Assembly: GCF_037325665.1 (NCBI RefSeq)
Contig: NC_090259.1
Span: 40,057,723 to 40,121,722 of the forward strand
Direction of reading: 5' to 3'
DNA length: 64,000 nucleotides
Origin: Littorina saxatilis
Lineage: Eukaryota; Mollusca; Gastropoda; Littorinimorpha; Littorinidae
In this document: in pieces, positions 36,664-49,238 of the stretch
Layout of the letters: the number at the start of each line of letters is the position of its first letter
Numbering within the stretch: the stretch's first letter is position 1
The notes under the pieces: generated by a model
What the model was told of the DNA's origin: nothing
The model's input: the letters and a program-made list of their open reading frames with translations, nothing else
Database searches by the model: none
Program-made: the position numbers and the translations under genes

Positions 36664-37535
36664 ACAAGTCGCGTAAGGCGAAAATACAATATTTAGTCAA
36701 GTAGCTGTCGAACTCACAGAATGAAACGCAATGCCATTTTACTCGTAGCATCGTCAGGCCACCGCTCATGGCAAAGGCAGTGAAATTGACAAGAAGAGCG
36801 GGGTAGTAGTTGCGCTAAGAAGGATAGCACGCTTTTCTGTACCTCTCTTTGTTTTAACTTTCTGAGCGTGTTTTTAATCCAAACATATCATATCTATATG
36901 TTTTTGGAATCAGGAACCGACAAGGAATAAGATGAAAGTGTTTTTAAATTGATTTGGACAATTTAATTTTGATAATAATTTTTATATATTTAATTTTCAG
37001 AGCTTGTTTTTAATCCGAATATAACATATTTATATGTTTTTGGAATCAGCAAATGATGGAGAATAAGATAAACGTAAATTTGGATCGTTTTATAAATTTT
37101 TATCTTTTTTTACAATTTTCAGATTTTTAATGACCAAAGTCATTAATTAATTTTTAAGCCACCAAGCTGAAATGCAATACCGAACCCCGGGCTTCGTCGA
37201 AGATTACTTGTCCAAAATTTCAACCAATTTGGTTGCAAAATGAGGGCGTGACAGTGCCGCCTCAACTTTCACGAAAAGCCGGATATGACGTCATCAAAGA
37301 CATTTATCAAAAAAATGAAAAAAACGTTCGGGGATTTCATACCCAGGAACTCTCATGTCAAATTTCATAAAGATCGGTCCAGTAGTTTAGTCTGAATCGC
37401 TCTACACACACACACACACACACAGACACACACACAGACACACACACACACAGACACACGCACATACACCACGACCCTCGTTTCGATTCCCCCTCGATGT
37501 TAAAATATTTAGTCAAAACTTGACTAAATATAAAA
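36664..37535 (+). mobile_element. Family G element, most complete copy
   Basis: An 872-bp copy. The left end is aagtcgcgtaaggcgaaaat and tatttagtcaag; the right end is cttgactaaata. Two internal AT-rich subrepeats share aacatat..tatatgtttttggaatca. It also holds atatgacgtcatcaaagaca and a CA/CAGA tract. No open frame, so non-autonomous. Confidence 0.85.
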
Positions 37536-37809
37536 ATTGACTATATTCTATACAATAAACACTTAACAAGGGTAAAAGGAGAAACAGAATCCGTTAGTCG
37601 CCTCTTACGACATGCTGGGGAGCATCGGGTAAATTCTTCCCCCTAACCCGCGGGGGGTTCTCACCCTCTCAGATCTGGTGAGACTTTTACATGAACTAAG
37701 GCCATCCCTCCACTTGGTCACATACCAAACATTAACAGCCTGGGTGCTCACTGTGCGCAATGGGAAATGTTGTACAAATTAGTTTTGCAATGAGAGAAAT
37801 TCAAGTTTT

Positions 37810-38020
37810 ACGCCCTCACGGCAAAGCCATTAGGGACATGTTCCCGGGTTTTAACCCGAATTTAGATGAGATACACAAGTGTAGGCGTGTTTAGGTGGTA
37901 TCAGCCACTGCACTTATGGCAGAATGGCCGAGGTCTTTTACGTGCCACTGTGGTGACACGGGGTTGGGAGATGGATACCGTCTCTGGGTCTGCACTTGAA
38001 GTTGGCCCGTGTCCGTCCCT
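37810..38020 (-). mobile_element. tRNA-derived SINE group E, head-less copy
   Basis: Reverse-oriented body (acgccctcacgg, cgtgccactgtggtgacac, tgggtctgcact); the tRNA head is missing. Confidence 0.75.
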
Positions 38021-38039
38021 AGTTTTGCAAAAGCCACGA

Positions 38040-39120
38040 GTGAATTAAGACGTTCATAAACAAATTCTAGCTCACCACAGCAAGCAGTCAGGGTGTTGAG
38101 GTTTGGCGTGTGTACAGGTGCATGGATGGTTTTATTCCGTGTAAAAGTCGGGAAAGATCTGAGATAGTCAGCAGAATTGTTTTTACTAATGAACTATGCA
38201 TCGATTTATGTGCAATTTAGTGACATTTTCCCCGATCACAAAACGCATTAACTTTGCGTGTGTGTCTTATGTGCATTTATTATTATTGAAATGAGATCCA
38301 CTCTCCTCAAATATTGGCGCTCCAAGTCTTCTTCATCATGTCTTCTTCTTTTTCCCTTATTCCTATGTCTGTTCTCTCGTACCCTTTTCCCCCCTTCTGT
38401 ATTACCACCCCCTTCCCGTTTCTGTTTGTCTGTGTACCAGGGTTTTCTGTTGTTATCGTTTCCGGAAAGGAGTTCGTGTATTTAGCCCGCCATCGTGTTA
38501 ACCTTTGTTTTGTACTTACTATGATTGCTTAAAATAAGAATATTATGCTTGAGTTAGTAATGTTAAAATCCATGCATTGTTTCTTGTCATGATAAAAATT
38601 GAATAAAGGTTTTTTTTAAACCAACTTTTTAGTGTGCCTTTAACCCAGTAACATTCACAAAAACTCCGTTGTTCTATCGCCAGCCAGCAGTGCGTTTCTG
38701 TGTCCTCGTTACACCTACTTCGCGAACTATATAGTGTCATTGTTTGCTGTCTGAGCGAATGTGGTGGCCCAGTTTCTTGTTTGATCTGCTGAACATGGTA
38801 CTAGTCACGAAAACACTTTTACTTATCCCGTGGTCCTTAACAGCCAGCGGTTTCCTGTGTACCCAATGCACCCACAAGCCGATCATATGACAAGCTTTCA
38901 ACACCCCTCAATATCTCTGTTGACACTGACGGAACCTGTTGCTTCCCTATATATAGCCACAAACAAATAGACTGCCAACGTTCCAAAATTCAGAATACAA
39001 AAACAACCAACAAAGGTAAAAACACTATGTTGTTTGAACGTTTAATCATTGACAAAACAAAACAAAACGTTCACAGATATATCGACCCAGCGGTCTTGTA
39101 AGCACACAGACAAACACTAA
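38040..39120. other. No gene recognised; possible retroelement 3' end near 38600
   Basis: ttgaataaaggttttttt looks like a polyadenylation-type 3' end. Nothing else supportable. Confidence 0.4.
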
Positions 39121-39121
39121 T

Positions 39122-39324
39122 TAGGCAACAAAAAAAAGAGGTCTGTTTACGGTAACATAGGCCAAAAAAATAGGGTCGGTAGGTCGGGATTTTTTTTTTT
39201 CTCCAAAAAACCATATTTTTACGTTATTTTTTTTCCCAAATGCCAAAAAAAGTCTAGGGTCGCGCGAAAAAAAATAGGGTCGGTCGGGTTACCGTAAACA
39301 GACTATTTTTTGGGGGGGGCCTTA
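39122..39324. mobile_element. Short inverted-repeat MITE, copy 1
   Basis: gtctgtttacggtaac at the left and gttaccgtaaacagac at the right, with aatagggtcggtaggtcggg next to one arm and gggtcggtcggg next to the other. Outer ends extend to ggc/ggcc. Confidence 0.82.
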
Positions 39325-39730
39325 GAAAAAACTTATCTTGACACAATGTTCAGCCGCAAGCAGGGAAGACGCAAGCGAATAAGGATTGATTTTTGATTCA
39401 TTTTACATAATAAACCGTCTCACAGGGAGTCATCACAGCAAAGAAACCACCACATTTTCCAAATCAAGAAGGAATTATGGGTGAAGAAGTCTTTTTTTTC
39501 TAAATGACACAGTTCCTGAGAGACCAGCTACGGAATTCAGATTTTCTGATTGAAAATAAACTTAGCAATACAATTATTGCGATAACTTTTGAACCCAAAC
39601 TCTAGCATTATTTCCGGTGTCATGTCAAAAAAAAAAAAAAAAAAAGATAAGTAAATCCCGCTGTATACTTCAGGAAACAGCCAGGCTGTTGGTTTTTGGT
39701 GTATGTCCAAGTGTGAAGATATCGGATGTA

Positions 39731-39869
39731 AGGCCAAAAAAAAAAGGTCTGTTTACGGTAACATAGACCAAAAAAATAGGGTCGGTAGGTCGGGACTTTT
39801 TTTTCAAAAAACCATATTTTTAAGTTATTTTGCCAAAAAACAAAGACTTTCTATTTTTTTCCCCAAATG

Positions 39870-39900
<31 letters not shown>

Positions 39901-39973
39901 AAAAGTCTAGGGTCGCGCGAAAAAATAGGGTCGGTCGGGATACCGTAAACAGACTATTTGTTGTTGTTGGCCT
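39731..39973. mobile_element. Short inverted-repeat MITE, copy 2
   Basis: Same ends and internal blocks as copy 1, about 600 bases away, with expanded C and A runs in the loop. Confidence 0.82.
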
Positions 39974-40220
39974 AAACAACTTAGGCTCGAAATAGAAATT
40001 GCACCTATTTTCGTACCCAAACTAAAACATTCAATCCCGTGTCACTTCATGTAAACGTCCTACGCCATTAAATGCACTGAACACAGCAAGTCAGATCAGT
40101 CTTGCCTTGGAAAGTTAAATTATGTAACACACGTTTGTTTTCTGCCGCCCCTCCCCACACCCCCCCCCTCCCCCTCCTCCGCTACCTCTTCCTCCTCTTC
40201 ATACCAATCAGCTCAAAAGG

Positions 40221-40550
40221 GGCCAGGGACATAGCTCAGTTGGTTAGCGCTGGCTTTGTACTGTAACCGGTTCGGCGAGAGATTTATTTATCGGAGTCAA
40301 CTTTGTGCAGACTCTCTTTGGTGTCTGGACATCCCCGTGCGCACACATGCGCACAAAAAAAAGTCCCAAGTTCACAATGAAAGTCTCAGGGCCAGTTTGG
40401 AAAACATAAAGACAAGACACGCATGCATCATCTCTCGTCTCTGATTATCATGATCGTATCTCGATACTTTGACGAGACAAACATAATGATGGCTTGTCGA
40501 AGAAGACAGCCACATCGGGCTTGTTCGAGTCAAAGTATCACGTACACCAT
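40221..40550 (+). mobile_element. tRNA-derived SINE, group A2
   Basis: Decayed head ggccagggacatagctcagt, gagagatttatttatcgg block, then the A2 body (gcatgcatcatctctcgtct, actttgacgagacaaa) as in 567-988. A group D fragment follows at 40562-40696. Confidence 0.78.
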
Positions 40551-40794
40551 ATCCTCAGCGTATTTTTATAATTTTATTTATTTACGAGAATTTATATCGC
40601 GCACATATCTCACCACACAAGGCGACTCAAGGCGCATGTTACCTATTAATGCCGTGTGAGATGGATTTTTTTTACACAATATATCACGCTTTATCACCTA
40701 TACCTGTCCCGATATAGGCCAACAGGTATAGCATTGTCTCAAAACGAAAGTGGTAAGAGTTGTCCGTCCCTGCCATAGTCCGCAGCGCTGTCGG

Positions 40795-40965
40795 CGGGTA
40801 GTTCCGGTTGTTTTGTTTACGTACAAAATGACTGAACGAGAGAAGATAAGTGGTGGAGGGAAACGTACGTTACTGTGTCTGCTGTTCAAACTACGTGGGT
40901 AAAGAAGTTGAAGGGCGGATTGTCATGCGGTTCCATTTTGCAAACACAAACCGGAACTACCTGCC
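40795..40965. repeat. Inverted repeat, possible small foldback element
   Basis: ggtagttccggttgttttgt at the left pairs with acaaaccggaactacc at the right. Confidence 0.55.
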
Positions 40966-41504
40966 GTTCCAGGGGCGCAACTCTGTCCGACTATCGCGTC
41001 AGTGATATAAGAGGACATACAACCCTAATAGTCATGTCAGTCAGTCAGCTCAAACCATATATATATGCCGCGCACCCGTCGTACCCACGAGGAATTTAGG
41101 TAACAGCTTCAGTAATTGTAAAGGTGATCAGTGTTCCACTGACCTTCGTGAACAATGTATACAATCCCGACACTTCTCCCCCCCCCCCCCCTCCCCCCGA
41201 TCTCCTCACAACAGACGAGTTCCCCGTACCACCCTCTTGAATGACCATAAACTCCCGTTGGCTTTTGCACCCTCATAAATGTTGTCACGCTCGCCTCAGC
41301 CGGGTGGGCGCATCAAAGTCGACATGAACGCGTAACAAAGTTCTAATAAAAGCCGCGTACAACGAACTTGTCACTAAACTGAGGCGCATCAAACAAACAA
41401 CAGGTCGCAAATACATCGGACATAAACTAGTCTCAAGCATTTAAGTTTCGTATGCAAAATTCAGTAGGAGTCTGTCAACTACACTCGCACGCGGACGGAC
41501 TAGC

Positions 41505-41525
41505 GGACAGAAATGTCAGAACACA

Positions 41526-41584
<59 letters not shown>

Positions 41585-41872
41585 ACACACACAAACTCCG
41601 GCAACTACAAAAAAACGAAATCAGGTCCTTATTCGTCGTTCACAGATTCGATCCGTCCCTCAAGTCCTCCACCGATCACCCGGTTGGCCGTATCTATAAA
41701 ACCGGCAAACATCAGTAAACGGTTCCTACGTCGGGAATGTTCGATGTCCAACACGCTATAAGGTTTCTCTGTTGGCATGACGAAAGAAGAAAAGGTATGT
41801 CTGTGTACGGTAGAAATGTCAGACCACAGACAGACAGACAGACACCAACAGACAGACAGACACAGACAGACA

Positions 41873-41937
<65 letters not shown>

Positions 41938-42160
41938 CGATGACATATCAAACGTAATGAGGTCCTGATTCGGCGTGCACGGATTCGATCCATCAGCCAA
42001 GTGTTACACTGATCCCCCCATTCGCCGTATCTAAAAACAAACAGCAGTAAACGGTTCCCACGTCGGGGGTGTTAGATGTCCAAGGCGCTATTAGGTTTCA
42101 CTGTCGTATTGGCATGTCGAATCAAGGAAAGGTGTGTTTGTTTATGGTAGCTTCGGTTAC
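41505..42160. repeat. Direct duplication, ~330-bp units each with a (CA)n core
   Basis: aatgtcag, CA tract, aatgaggtcct-like block, ggattcgatccatc-like block and cagtaaacggttcc, tacgtcggg recur in order. Copy 1 is about 41505-41810 and copy 2 about 41811-42160. Divergence is moderate. Confidence 0.75.
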
Positions 42161-42301
42161 CGGCAAATCAAAATACGTATGTGTGAACCTCCAAAGAAGA
42201 AGAAGAGAATGGTTGGGTGAAAGGGGGGATGGGGGGAAGAACAGAAGGTAGAAGAGAAAGTAGTAAATGGCTGTTAATGTGATTCAAGCTAAATAGAAAG
42301 A

Positions 42302-42545
<244 letters not shown>

Positions 42546-43209
42546 CTAAGTACTTTCCTTAAAATTGCACAACACAATCATACACACATGCACTTTACGA
42601 TATCAGCCTACGTACTTAATCCCTTCACCGACACAGGGAGGCACACACCCGTAATGTGAGAACCCAGCAGACCATACCATAGTCATGGCCCAATGCTTTT
42701 ACTGCCCGACTTCCAGGACGTCTAAACGTTTGCTTTAAACAATTATATTTAAAGAATGACAAATAACACTGCCGCATACAATCAACATTAATCAAGAAAC
42801 ATTTTACGTTTTTACTGAAGGTCAAGTTTTGAGTGAATCTTTTTATTAAAGGTTTTTCTGTGTATTCACATGACTAACCTCAGCTTAATTAGTTTGTACG
42901 ACAATGTAAATGAAATTTTTGCTGCTGCAGAAGCATTGATCTAGCAAGTCTGTGAAAGTGTCTCATCGTCTCTCTGACCCCCCCCCCCCCCACCCTCCTC
43001 CCCCGGGATCTCCCCGATATTGCAGTCCTTCCCGTCCTCTGTCACATCCTCAAATTATTTTGCTGCATTTTTTTCCTTTTTTGTGTGTGTGTGTGTGTAA
43101 AAATTGTATCTTGTCTGTCTTGCGTTCTCATAAGGGTATAAGTGATTCTATGACCTTGACATAACGTGAAATAACAATTCCTATCTAGATGTACATAATT
43201 ATTTATAAC

Positions 43210-43460
43210 CACACCTAATATAAGCTTAGCTTGTTGTGTGGCCACAAATGTTTATATCGTATATACATGCTACCCTGTATTTCACCTTATGTCGATGTAC
43301 TTTTCTTGAACATGTAAAATATGAATAAACATTGTTTAAACCAACCACACTAGCTTAGTAAAAGCTTAGCTTTTTGTGTGGTCCCAATTGTTTCGGTTGT
43401 ACTATATAATTATGCCACCCCTCTGTTTTTGGAATAAAATCTTGTTTAAACCAATAGTGT
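43210..43460. repeat. Two retroelement-like 3' ends in tandem
   Basis: agcttagcttgttgtgtgg ... aataaacattgtttaaacc and agcttagctttttgtgtgg ... ataaaatcttgtttaaacc lie head to tail. A reversed piece is near 43660-43700. Confidence 0.5.
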
Positions 43461-44426
43461 AAACGAGCAGCTGCAGCACTGGGACTTTAAGTCTGTTGAG
43501 TTTCTCGTCGAAGTGGAATGTTTGTTGTAATGGGGAACCTTGCCTTGGAATGTTTCTTGTTGTGAAGGATATTGTTGTAGGAACACGCGGCTGTCTGACG
43601 AACGAAAATAAAATGTGTAGACTCATATCTTATACTGGTCTTTTTTTGTAAGAGCACGTTTATAAGCCTAGCTTGTTGTGTTTCTTGATTGGTTTAAACA
43701 AGATGTCTTTCCTTTCAAAAAGTCTTTATAGTCACTTGCTCAACTAAATTCTGGGATAATTACATTTTCATATATATTTGTTTGTTTTTAAATTTAGGTG
43801 TTTTTGTTTTTGAAGTGGGGAAGCAATAAAGAGGTCGTCGATATCAAAACTGATATCGACGGAAATGTCGTCGATATCACTTTTGCCCAATTGACCAATG
43901 GAAATCCACGTAACATATGAAATAGCAATATTGTAGGATATTAGCGCTATGAGCGTTTTCCTTTCAGACGCAGCGGTCTATTGACGAAACTTGGCACACA
44001 ACTGCTAAGCCCCTCTAACCATTGACCACGTCGGAATAGCAGTGACCCTGGCCTTTGTATGGACCCTCTAGATCTGTGCCTATTGATCCATGCATGAATG
44101 ACATTTAGTATCTACTATTAACTATATATACTGCTTGACCTTATAATACATTAATGATATTGAACACTTATGAATCGCCCCTGTAGTCTCGAGAGAGCTC
44201 ACGGCGATGTACAATAGCTATTACACACATAATCATGCACACAAACACACACACACACACACACACTAACTCCCCCCACATACACACTGTAACACGCACA
44301 TATTGATCGCTTTAAAGCCAATACAGCTGGAACCCCCTCCTTCTCCCCTTTAAAGATTGTGAAAAATCGGAAACAAATCAGGTTTTCGAAGGGTGGGAGC
44401 CTTAAAACGGAATTATACCTTTTAAG

Positions 44427-44716
44427 TTTGTTTGTTTGTTTGCTTAACGCCCAGCCGACCACGAAGGGCCATATCAGGGCGGTGCTGCTTTGACATATAA
44501 CGTGCGCCACACACAAGACAGAAGTCTCACCCAGTCACATTATTCTGACACCGGACCAACCAGTCCCAGCACTAACCCCATAATGCCTGACGCCAGGCGG
44601 AGCAGCCACGAGATTGCCAATTTTAAAGTCTTAGGTATGACCCGGCCGGGGTTCGAACCCACGACCTCCCGATCACGGGGCGGATGCCTTACCACTAGGC
44701 CAACCGTGCCGGTAGC
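44427..44716 (-). mobile_element. tRNA-derived SINE, group C, with target-site duplication
   Basis: Inverted group C copy; 13-bp flanking repeat tataccttttaag at 44414-44426 and 44717-44729. Confidence 0.9.
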
Positions 44717-45252
44717 TATACCTTTTAAGAGCTGATGAAACATGTTGTTGTTTAAATGAACAACAATAGGAAAGAAACATACAACCAAAACAACAAAAAC
44801 CACCCAACTAAGTCTTAAGATAAGTCTTAAACTAGGGAGTCTCATGAGGGTGTTTTTACTGCAGAACCTCTTCGTTGTGATATTAAGTGCCACCCACCGG
44901 CACCGCGTAGAGAGCCATACAGAAGTCTTCCTAACGTTTATTGACAAATATAACCTACTGCTGGTAAACCTTGCTCCCCACTGACCAAGGCTGAATAGTG
45001 GTGACCATGGCCAGTGGACCATGAATGAAGGACAACAGGTTATTAACTATACACCGCATACCTTGATTGCTTTAATACGAATACAGTGGAACCTCTCTTT
45101 CAAGACCTGCAAAGATCTGTGAAAATTAGGACTTAAAAGAGAGTTTTCAAATCGGAGAATGTGTGTATAAATGTCAAATTTGACCTACGTCATTTTACCT
45201 TTATTATTCAAAGTGCTTTATGTCCTTTTTGAACGATTTTACTATGTGTACT

Positions 45253-45606
45253 GGGGCGGGGATGTAGCTCAGTCGATAGCGCGCTGGATTTGTATCCAGT
45301 TGGTCGCTATCAGCGTGGGTTCGATCCCCACGTTGGGCGAGAGAATTATTTCTCAGAGTCAACTTTGTGTGCAGACTTCCCTCGGTGTCCGAACACCCCC
45401 GTGTGTACACGCAAGCACAAGACCAAGTGCGCACGAAAAAGATCCTGTAATCCATGTCAGAGTTCGGTGGGTTATAGAAACACGAAAATACCCAGCATGC
45501 TTCCTCCGAAAGCGGCGTATGGCGGCCTAAATGGCGGGGTAAAAGCGGTCATACACGTACAAGCTGTGGGAGTTTCAGCCCATGAACAAACAAACAAAAC
45601 AAACAA
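45253..45606 (+). mobile_element. tRNA-derived SINE, group A, with target-site duplication
   Basis: Head gatgtagctcagtcgatagc, box B gggttcgatcccc, group A body, (AAAC)n tail. Flanked by actatgtgtact at 45241-45252 and 45607-45618. Single head, unlike the arrayed copy at 26.6 kb. Confidence 0.92.
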
Positions 45607-45714
45607 ACTATGTGTACTATGCACGTAAGGATCACATAACATCAACAGAATCACCCACATCATTTTAAAATGACACAAGCACAGGCAGACACAAGTAGAC
45701 ACCTACTCTCTCTC

Positions 45715-45748
<34 letters not shown>

Positions 45749-46088
45749 ACACACAGACAGACACACTCACACAGACAGACACAAACTCTAGAAACCTAAT
45801 TCTTTAAAATGCATACCGGGCATTATCAAATTCAAGGGTGTGTCATACAAAAGCATGTTTCGATCAATGGTAATATTATAATGTTGTAAATATGAATTGT
45901 AATACAAATTTTCAAAGAAGAACCGAAGACATCAGCAACAGCCATACCACGGATATATATCGCAACAACAACACAACAGAGTCAAAATCAGTCAAACGTT
46001 CGTCAGTAAATTAATGCCCACAAGCCAATGTTCAACGTAAATTAAAAAAATAATAACTCTCAAGCTGACAAAACAAAGAAAAACTTAC

Positions 46089-46240
46089 CTCTGCTGCTGA
46101 TGTAATTCTGATCTGTCGCTGTCGAAGTTTTTCTTCCCGTATTTTCCGCGCTTCATACCGCTGTGTTACATCTCCTCGCAGCACTTTCTTGTCTTTGTGG
46201 TTTGCCTCGTCTTCCTTCTCCTTGTGTATTTTGTCATAAC
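46089..46240 (-). CDS. Candidate internal exon, highly charged helical segment, unidentified gene
   Basis: A 152-nt minus-strand segment has acceptor ttttggcag and donor gtaagt. It codes for about 50 residues beginning YDKIHKEKEDEANHKDKK, continuing VLRGDVTQRYEARKIREEKL and ending ITSAAE. It enters two bases into a codon and leaves in phase 0, so it cannot follow the 49015-49110 exon directly and at least one more exon is needed between. The Lys/Glu/Arg-rich composition suggests helix or coiled coil. Function unknown. Confidence 0.6.
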
Positions 46241-46752
46241 CTGCCAAAAGGATCACCCCAAATTAATTTTTTTAGGAAATTTATTATAAGGAACTAAGGA
46301 AAAACAGATACAGAAAAATAGAAAAAAGTTTAAAAAAAACAAAGGATTTCTGTACTCACCGATACAAGAACACCTCAAGACGATACAAATTTTCGCTTAA
46401 GAAAGCTTCATCAGGGAAAAGAAACAACACAAAAAGGCAACAAAAAGCAGACGCAACACAGACCGAACAAGGTTTAAAAAGAAAATGGAGGGGAAACACG
46501 CAAAAAAGGGAAGGAACTCTAGGAACGGAAATAAATGACAGGGGAGAGAAGTGGTTGGATGATGTCGGGGGCACACACACACACACAAACAAAAAGTATA
46601 ACACATTCATAAACGAAAACAATTTAAAAAAAACGCGCGCAGGCACGCACAAACAATCAGCAGGGTAAACCCTTCTAGCTGGAATCACTGTAACAACGAG
46701 TGACGATAAGGTTCAATGAACATGTCGCAATACTTGACCAGTGTGGTGTTAC

Positions 46753-46857
46753 ATACAGTGGAACCCCCCTTTTAAGACCCCCCAATTTAAGACTCCCTCC
46801 TTTTTAAGACCTGATTTTCTCAGATTATTGGAGGTCTTAAAAGGGGGTTCCCCTGTA
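46753..46857. mobile_element. Short hairpin MITE (CAGTGGAACC type)
   Basis: tacagtggaacccccctttt at the left pairs with aaaagggggttcccctgta at the right; TA at both ends suggests a Tc1/mariner-like target. 105 bp in all. Related pieces near 45085 and 47523. Confidence 0.72.
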
Positions 46858-47006
46858 TACCACCCAGACCCTTTTAGCCACACTGACCAACAATGGACAT
46901 TCCTCAACTCTCGACCAGTGTCAATGTTAACCCAATCTTTGAAGACCCACTCAAATCTGATAAAATCTGCTCTTAAAACGGAGGCTGTGTTAAAATGGGG
47001 GTTTAT

Positions 47007-47008
<2 letters not shown>

Positions 47009-47052
<44 letters not shown>

Positions 47053-47120
47053 GGGTATTTATAGGGCGCAAATCCTAAAATAGTTCTAAGCGCCTTACAA
47101 TCTTAAATATAATCATCTTA
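47009..47120 (-). repeat. (AAT)n with SINE-like 3' end
   Basis: (AAT)n at 47009-47052 adjoins tatttatagggcgcaaat, a reversed gcgc..tataaata-type retroelement tail. Confidence 0.55.
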
Positions 47121-47877
47121 ATAACAGCAACAATACACATTAAAAACAAATAAACTTTAAATAAATGGAAACACAATCACGTACACAATACACAATTCAA
47201 ATGAATCCATCGTTATCAACTACAGTCTCATATGTTCGCTACACATAATGATGGGACACTTTCCCACACGCACACACACCCACACACACCCACGCACACA
47301 CAGGCACTTGCAGGCACATACAAACGCTCATTAGAGCAAAATACCAAAATGAAAACCTCTTAAAATATGCCAGGCTATTTACAATGCTACACAATGTAAA
47401 GGGGAAGAATTGCTTTCCTAGTTGCAGTGAAGACTGAAGAGATGAGTTTTTAACTGTTTTTTGAAGACAATGTACAAAGGTTATAAACAAAAAATCAGAA
47501 TAAACAAGGTTTTAAAAAGTATTGAATTGGGGGTTCTTAAAAGGGAAGTTCCATTGTACCCGTCCAGACCTTTTCAACTTCAGCTGTACAGATCTAGGGA
47601 GACAAACATTCCACACCATTTGTCCACAGTCAATGTTAAACACACAACAACTATATTGATCCATCATCCAGCTATATACCCTTCTAGCAACACTGACCAA
47701 CAATAGGAATTATTAATTTGATCCTATTCCTAGCCTATCCTCTTTTTCTAGGGAGGTCAGTTAGTGGGATTATAGGTGGGCGGTTGAAGAACAGGAATCA
47801 TCCGAGTGACACCCCCAGCCTTCCCCCACACGCAGATCCCCCAACCCCCTAAATCCTATCCCTAACAATTAGGGTAT

Positions 47878-48413
47878 CAATCAATCAATCAATTAATCAA
47901 TCAATATGAGGCTAAATATTGCGCGTATTCCGTGGGTACAGTTCTAAGCGCAGGGATTTATTTTTTAATTTTTTTAATTTTTATTTTATGCAATTTATAT
48001 CCCGCACATATTCAAGGCGCAGGGATTTATTTATGCCGTGTGAGATGGACTTTTTTACACAATACATCACGCATTCACATCGGCCAGCAGATCGCAGCCA
48101 TTTCGACGCATATCCTACTTTTCACGGCCTATTATTCCAAGTCACACGGGTATTTTGGTGGACATTTTTATCTATGCCTATACAATTTTGCCAGGAAAGA
48201 CCCTTTTGTCAATCTTGGGATCTTTAATGTGCACACCCCAATGTAGTGTACACGAAGGGACCTCGGTTTTCCGTCTCATCCGAAAGACTAGCACTTGAAC
48301 CCACCACCTAGGTTAGGAAAGGGGGGAGAAAATTGCTAACGCCCTGACCCAGGGTCGAACTCGCAACCTCTCGCTTCCAAGCGCAAGTGCGTTACCACTC
48401 GGCCACCCAGTCC
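47878..48413 (-). mobile_element. tRNA-derived SINE, group D, near full length
   Basis: Same structure as 8177-8689 with very high similarity, including the tRNA-like head gcgcttggaagcgagaggtt on the minus strand. Confidence 0.88.
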
Positions 48414-48464
48414 AGGGTAGACTGACATTGCACAACCCTTGATCACACAACTATGTGCTAGCCC

Positions 48465-48895
48465 ACCACAGGGCTCGGGGCTTATAGTGTACATGCAGTT
48501 ACCCATACAGGTAGACAATGCCTCTACTCTGACCAAGGCTCGGGGCTTATAGTGTACATGCAGTTACCCATACAGGTAGACAATGCCTCTACTCTGACCA
48601 AGGCTCGGGGCTTATAGTGTACATGCAGTTACAATACAATACAATACAATACAATACAATAACTTTATTAATCTCTAAGACAATGCCTCTACTCTGACCA
48701 AGGCTCGGGGCTTATAGTGTACATATGCAGTTACCCATACAGGGAGACAATGCCTCTACTCTGACCAAGGCTCGGGGCTTATAGTGTACATGCAGTTACC
48801 CATACAGGTAGACAATGCCTCTACTCTGACCAAGGCTCGGGGCTTATAGTGTACATGCAGTTACCCATACAGGTAGACAATGCCTTTACTCTGAC
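48465..48895. repeat. 65-bp minisatellite interrupted by an (ACAAT)n insert
   Basis: About six copies of a unit starting ggctcggggcttatagtgta and containing gacaatgcctctactctgac. One copy is split at about 48633-48679 by acaatacaatacaat and taactttattaatctc. Confidence 0.92.
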
Positions 48896-49014
48896 CAACC
48901 ACTTATCTTCACGTTTACACTCTTCTTCTTAGTGCTACCCTCTCGACGGTCATCGCTGTGTCCATAGACTTCTTGTTCTTCACCTCTTTCCTTGAGAATT
49001 CTGTTCAGACTTAC

Positions 49015-49110
49015 TGCATTGAGAAATCGAGTCAATGGAATTACTACATTTATAAATCTATCAACACTTTCATACATGTATTTTAGCGTATCACCAACTC
49101 GATCATGTCC
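49015..49110 (-). CDS. Candidate internal or first coding exon of an unidentified gene
   Basis: On the minus strand a strong acceptor (ccttttag) and donor (gtaagt) bound a 96-nt open segment of 32 codons that begins GHDRVGDTLKYMYESVDRF and ends LTRFLNA. It is phase 0 at both ends. The two other frames are closed early. I do not recognise the family. An upstream donor at 49238 joined to this exon leaves no upstream Met in frame, so translation could start at the Met in KYMYES. Confidence 0.55.
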
Positions 49111-49238
49111 CTAAAAGGAAAATTTCCTGTGAGGACGTTAAGGACCCCCATTTCATGTATTTAGCATTGCGAAATCTATGTAAACAGGTTATCTATTTAC
49201 CCGTAGATATCTATGTAGCAAAGATCTGTGTCTCTTAC

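Noticed and set aside
45254-45330. Possible functional tRNA gene
   Set aside because: Boxes A and B are good but the sequence continues into a SINE body with A-rich tail and target duplication; it is a SINE head. The same applies to the other group heads.
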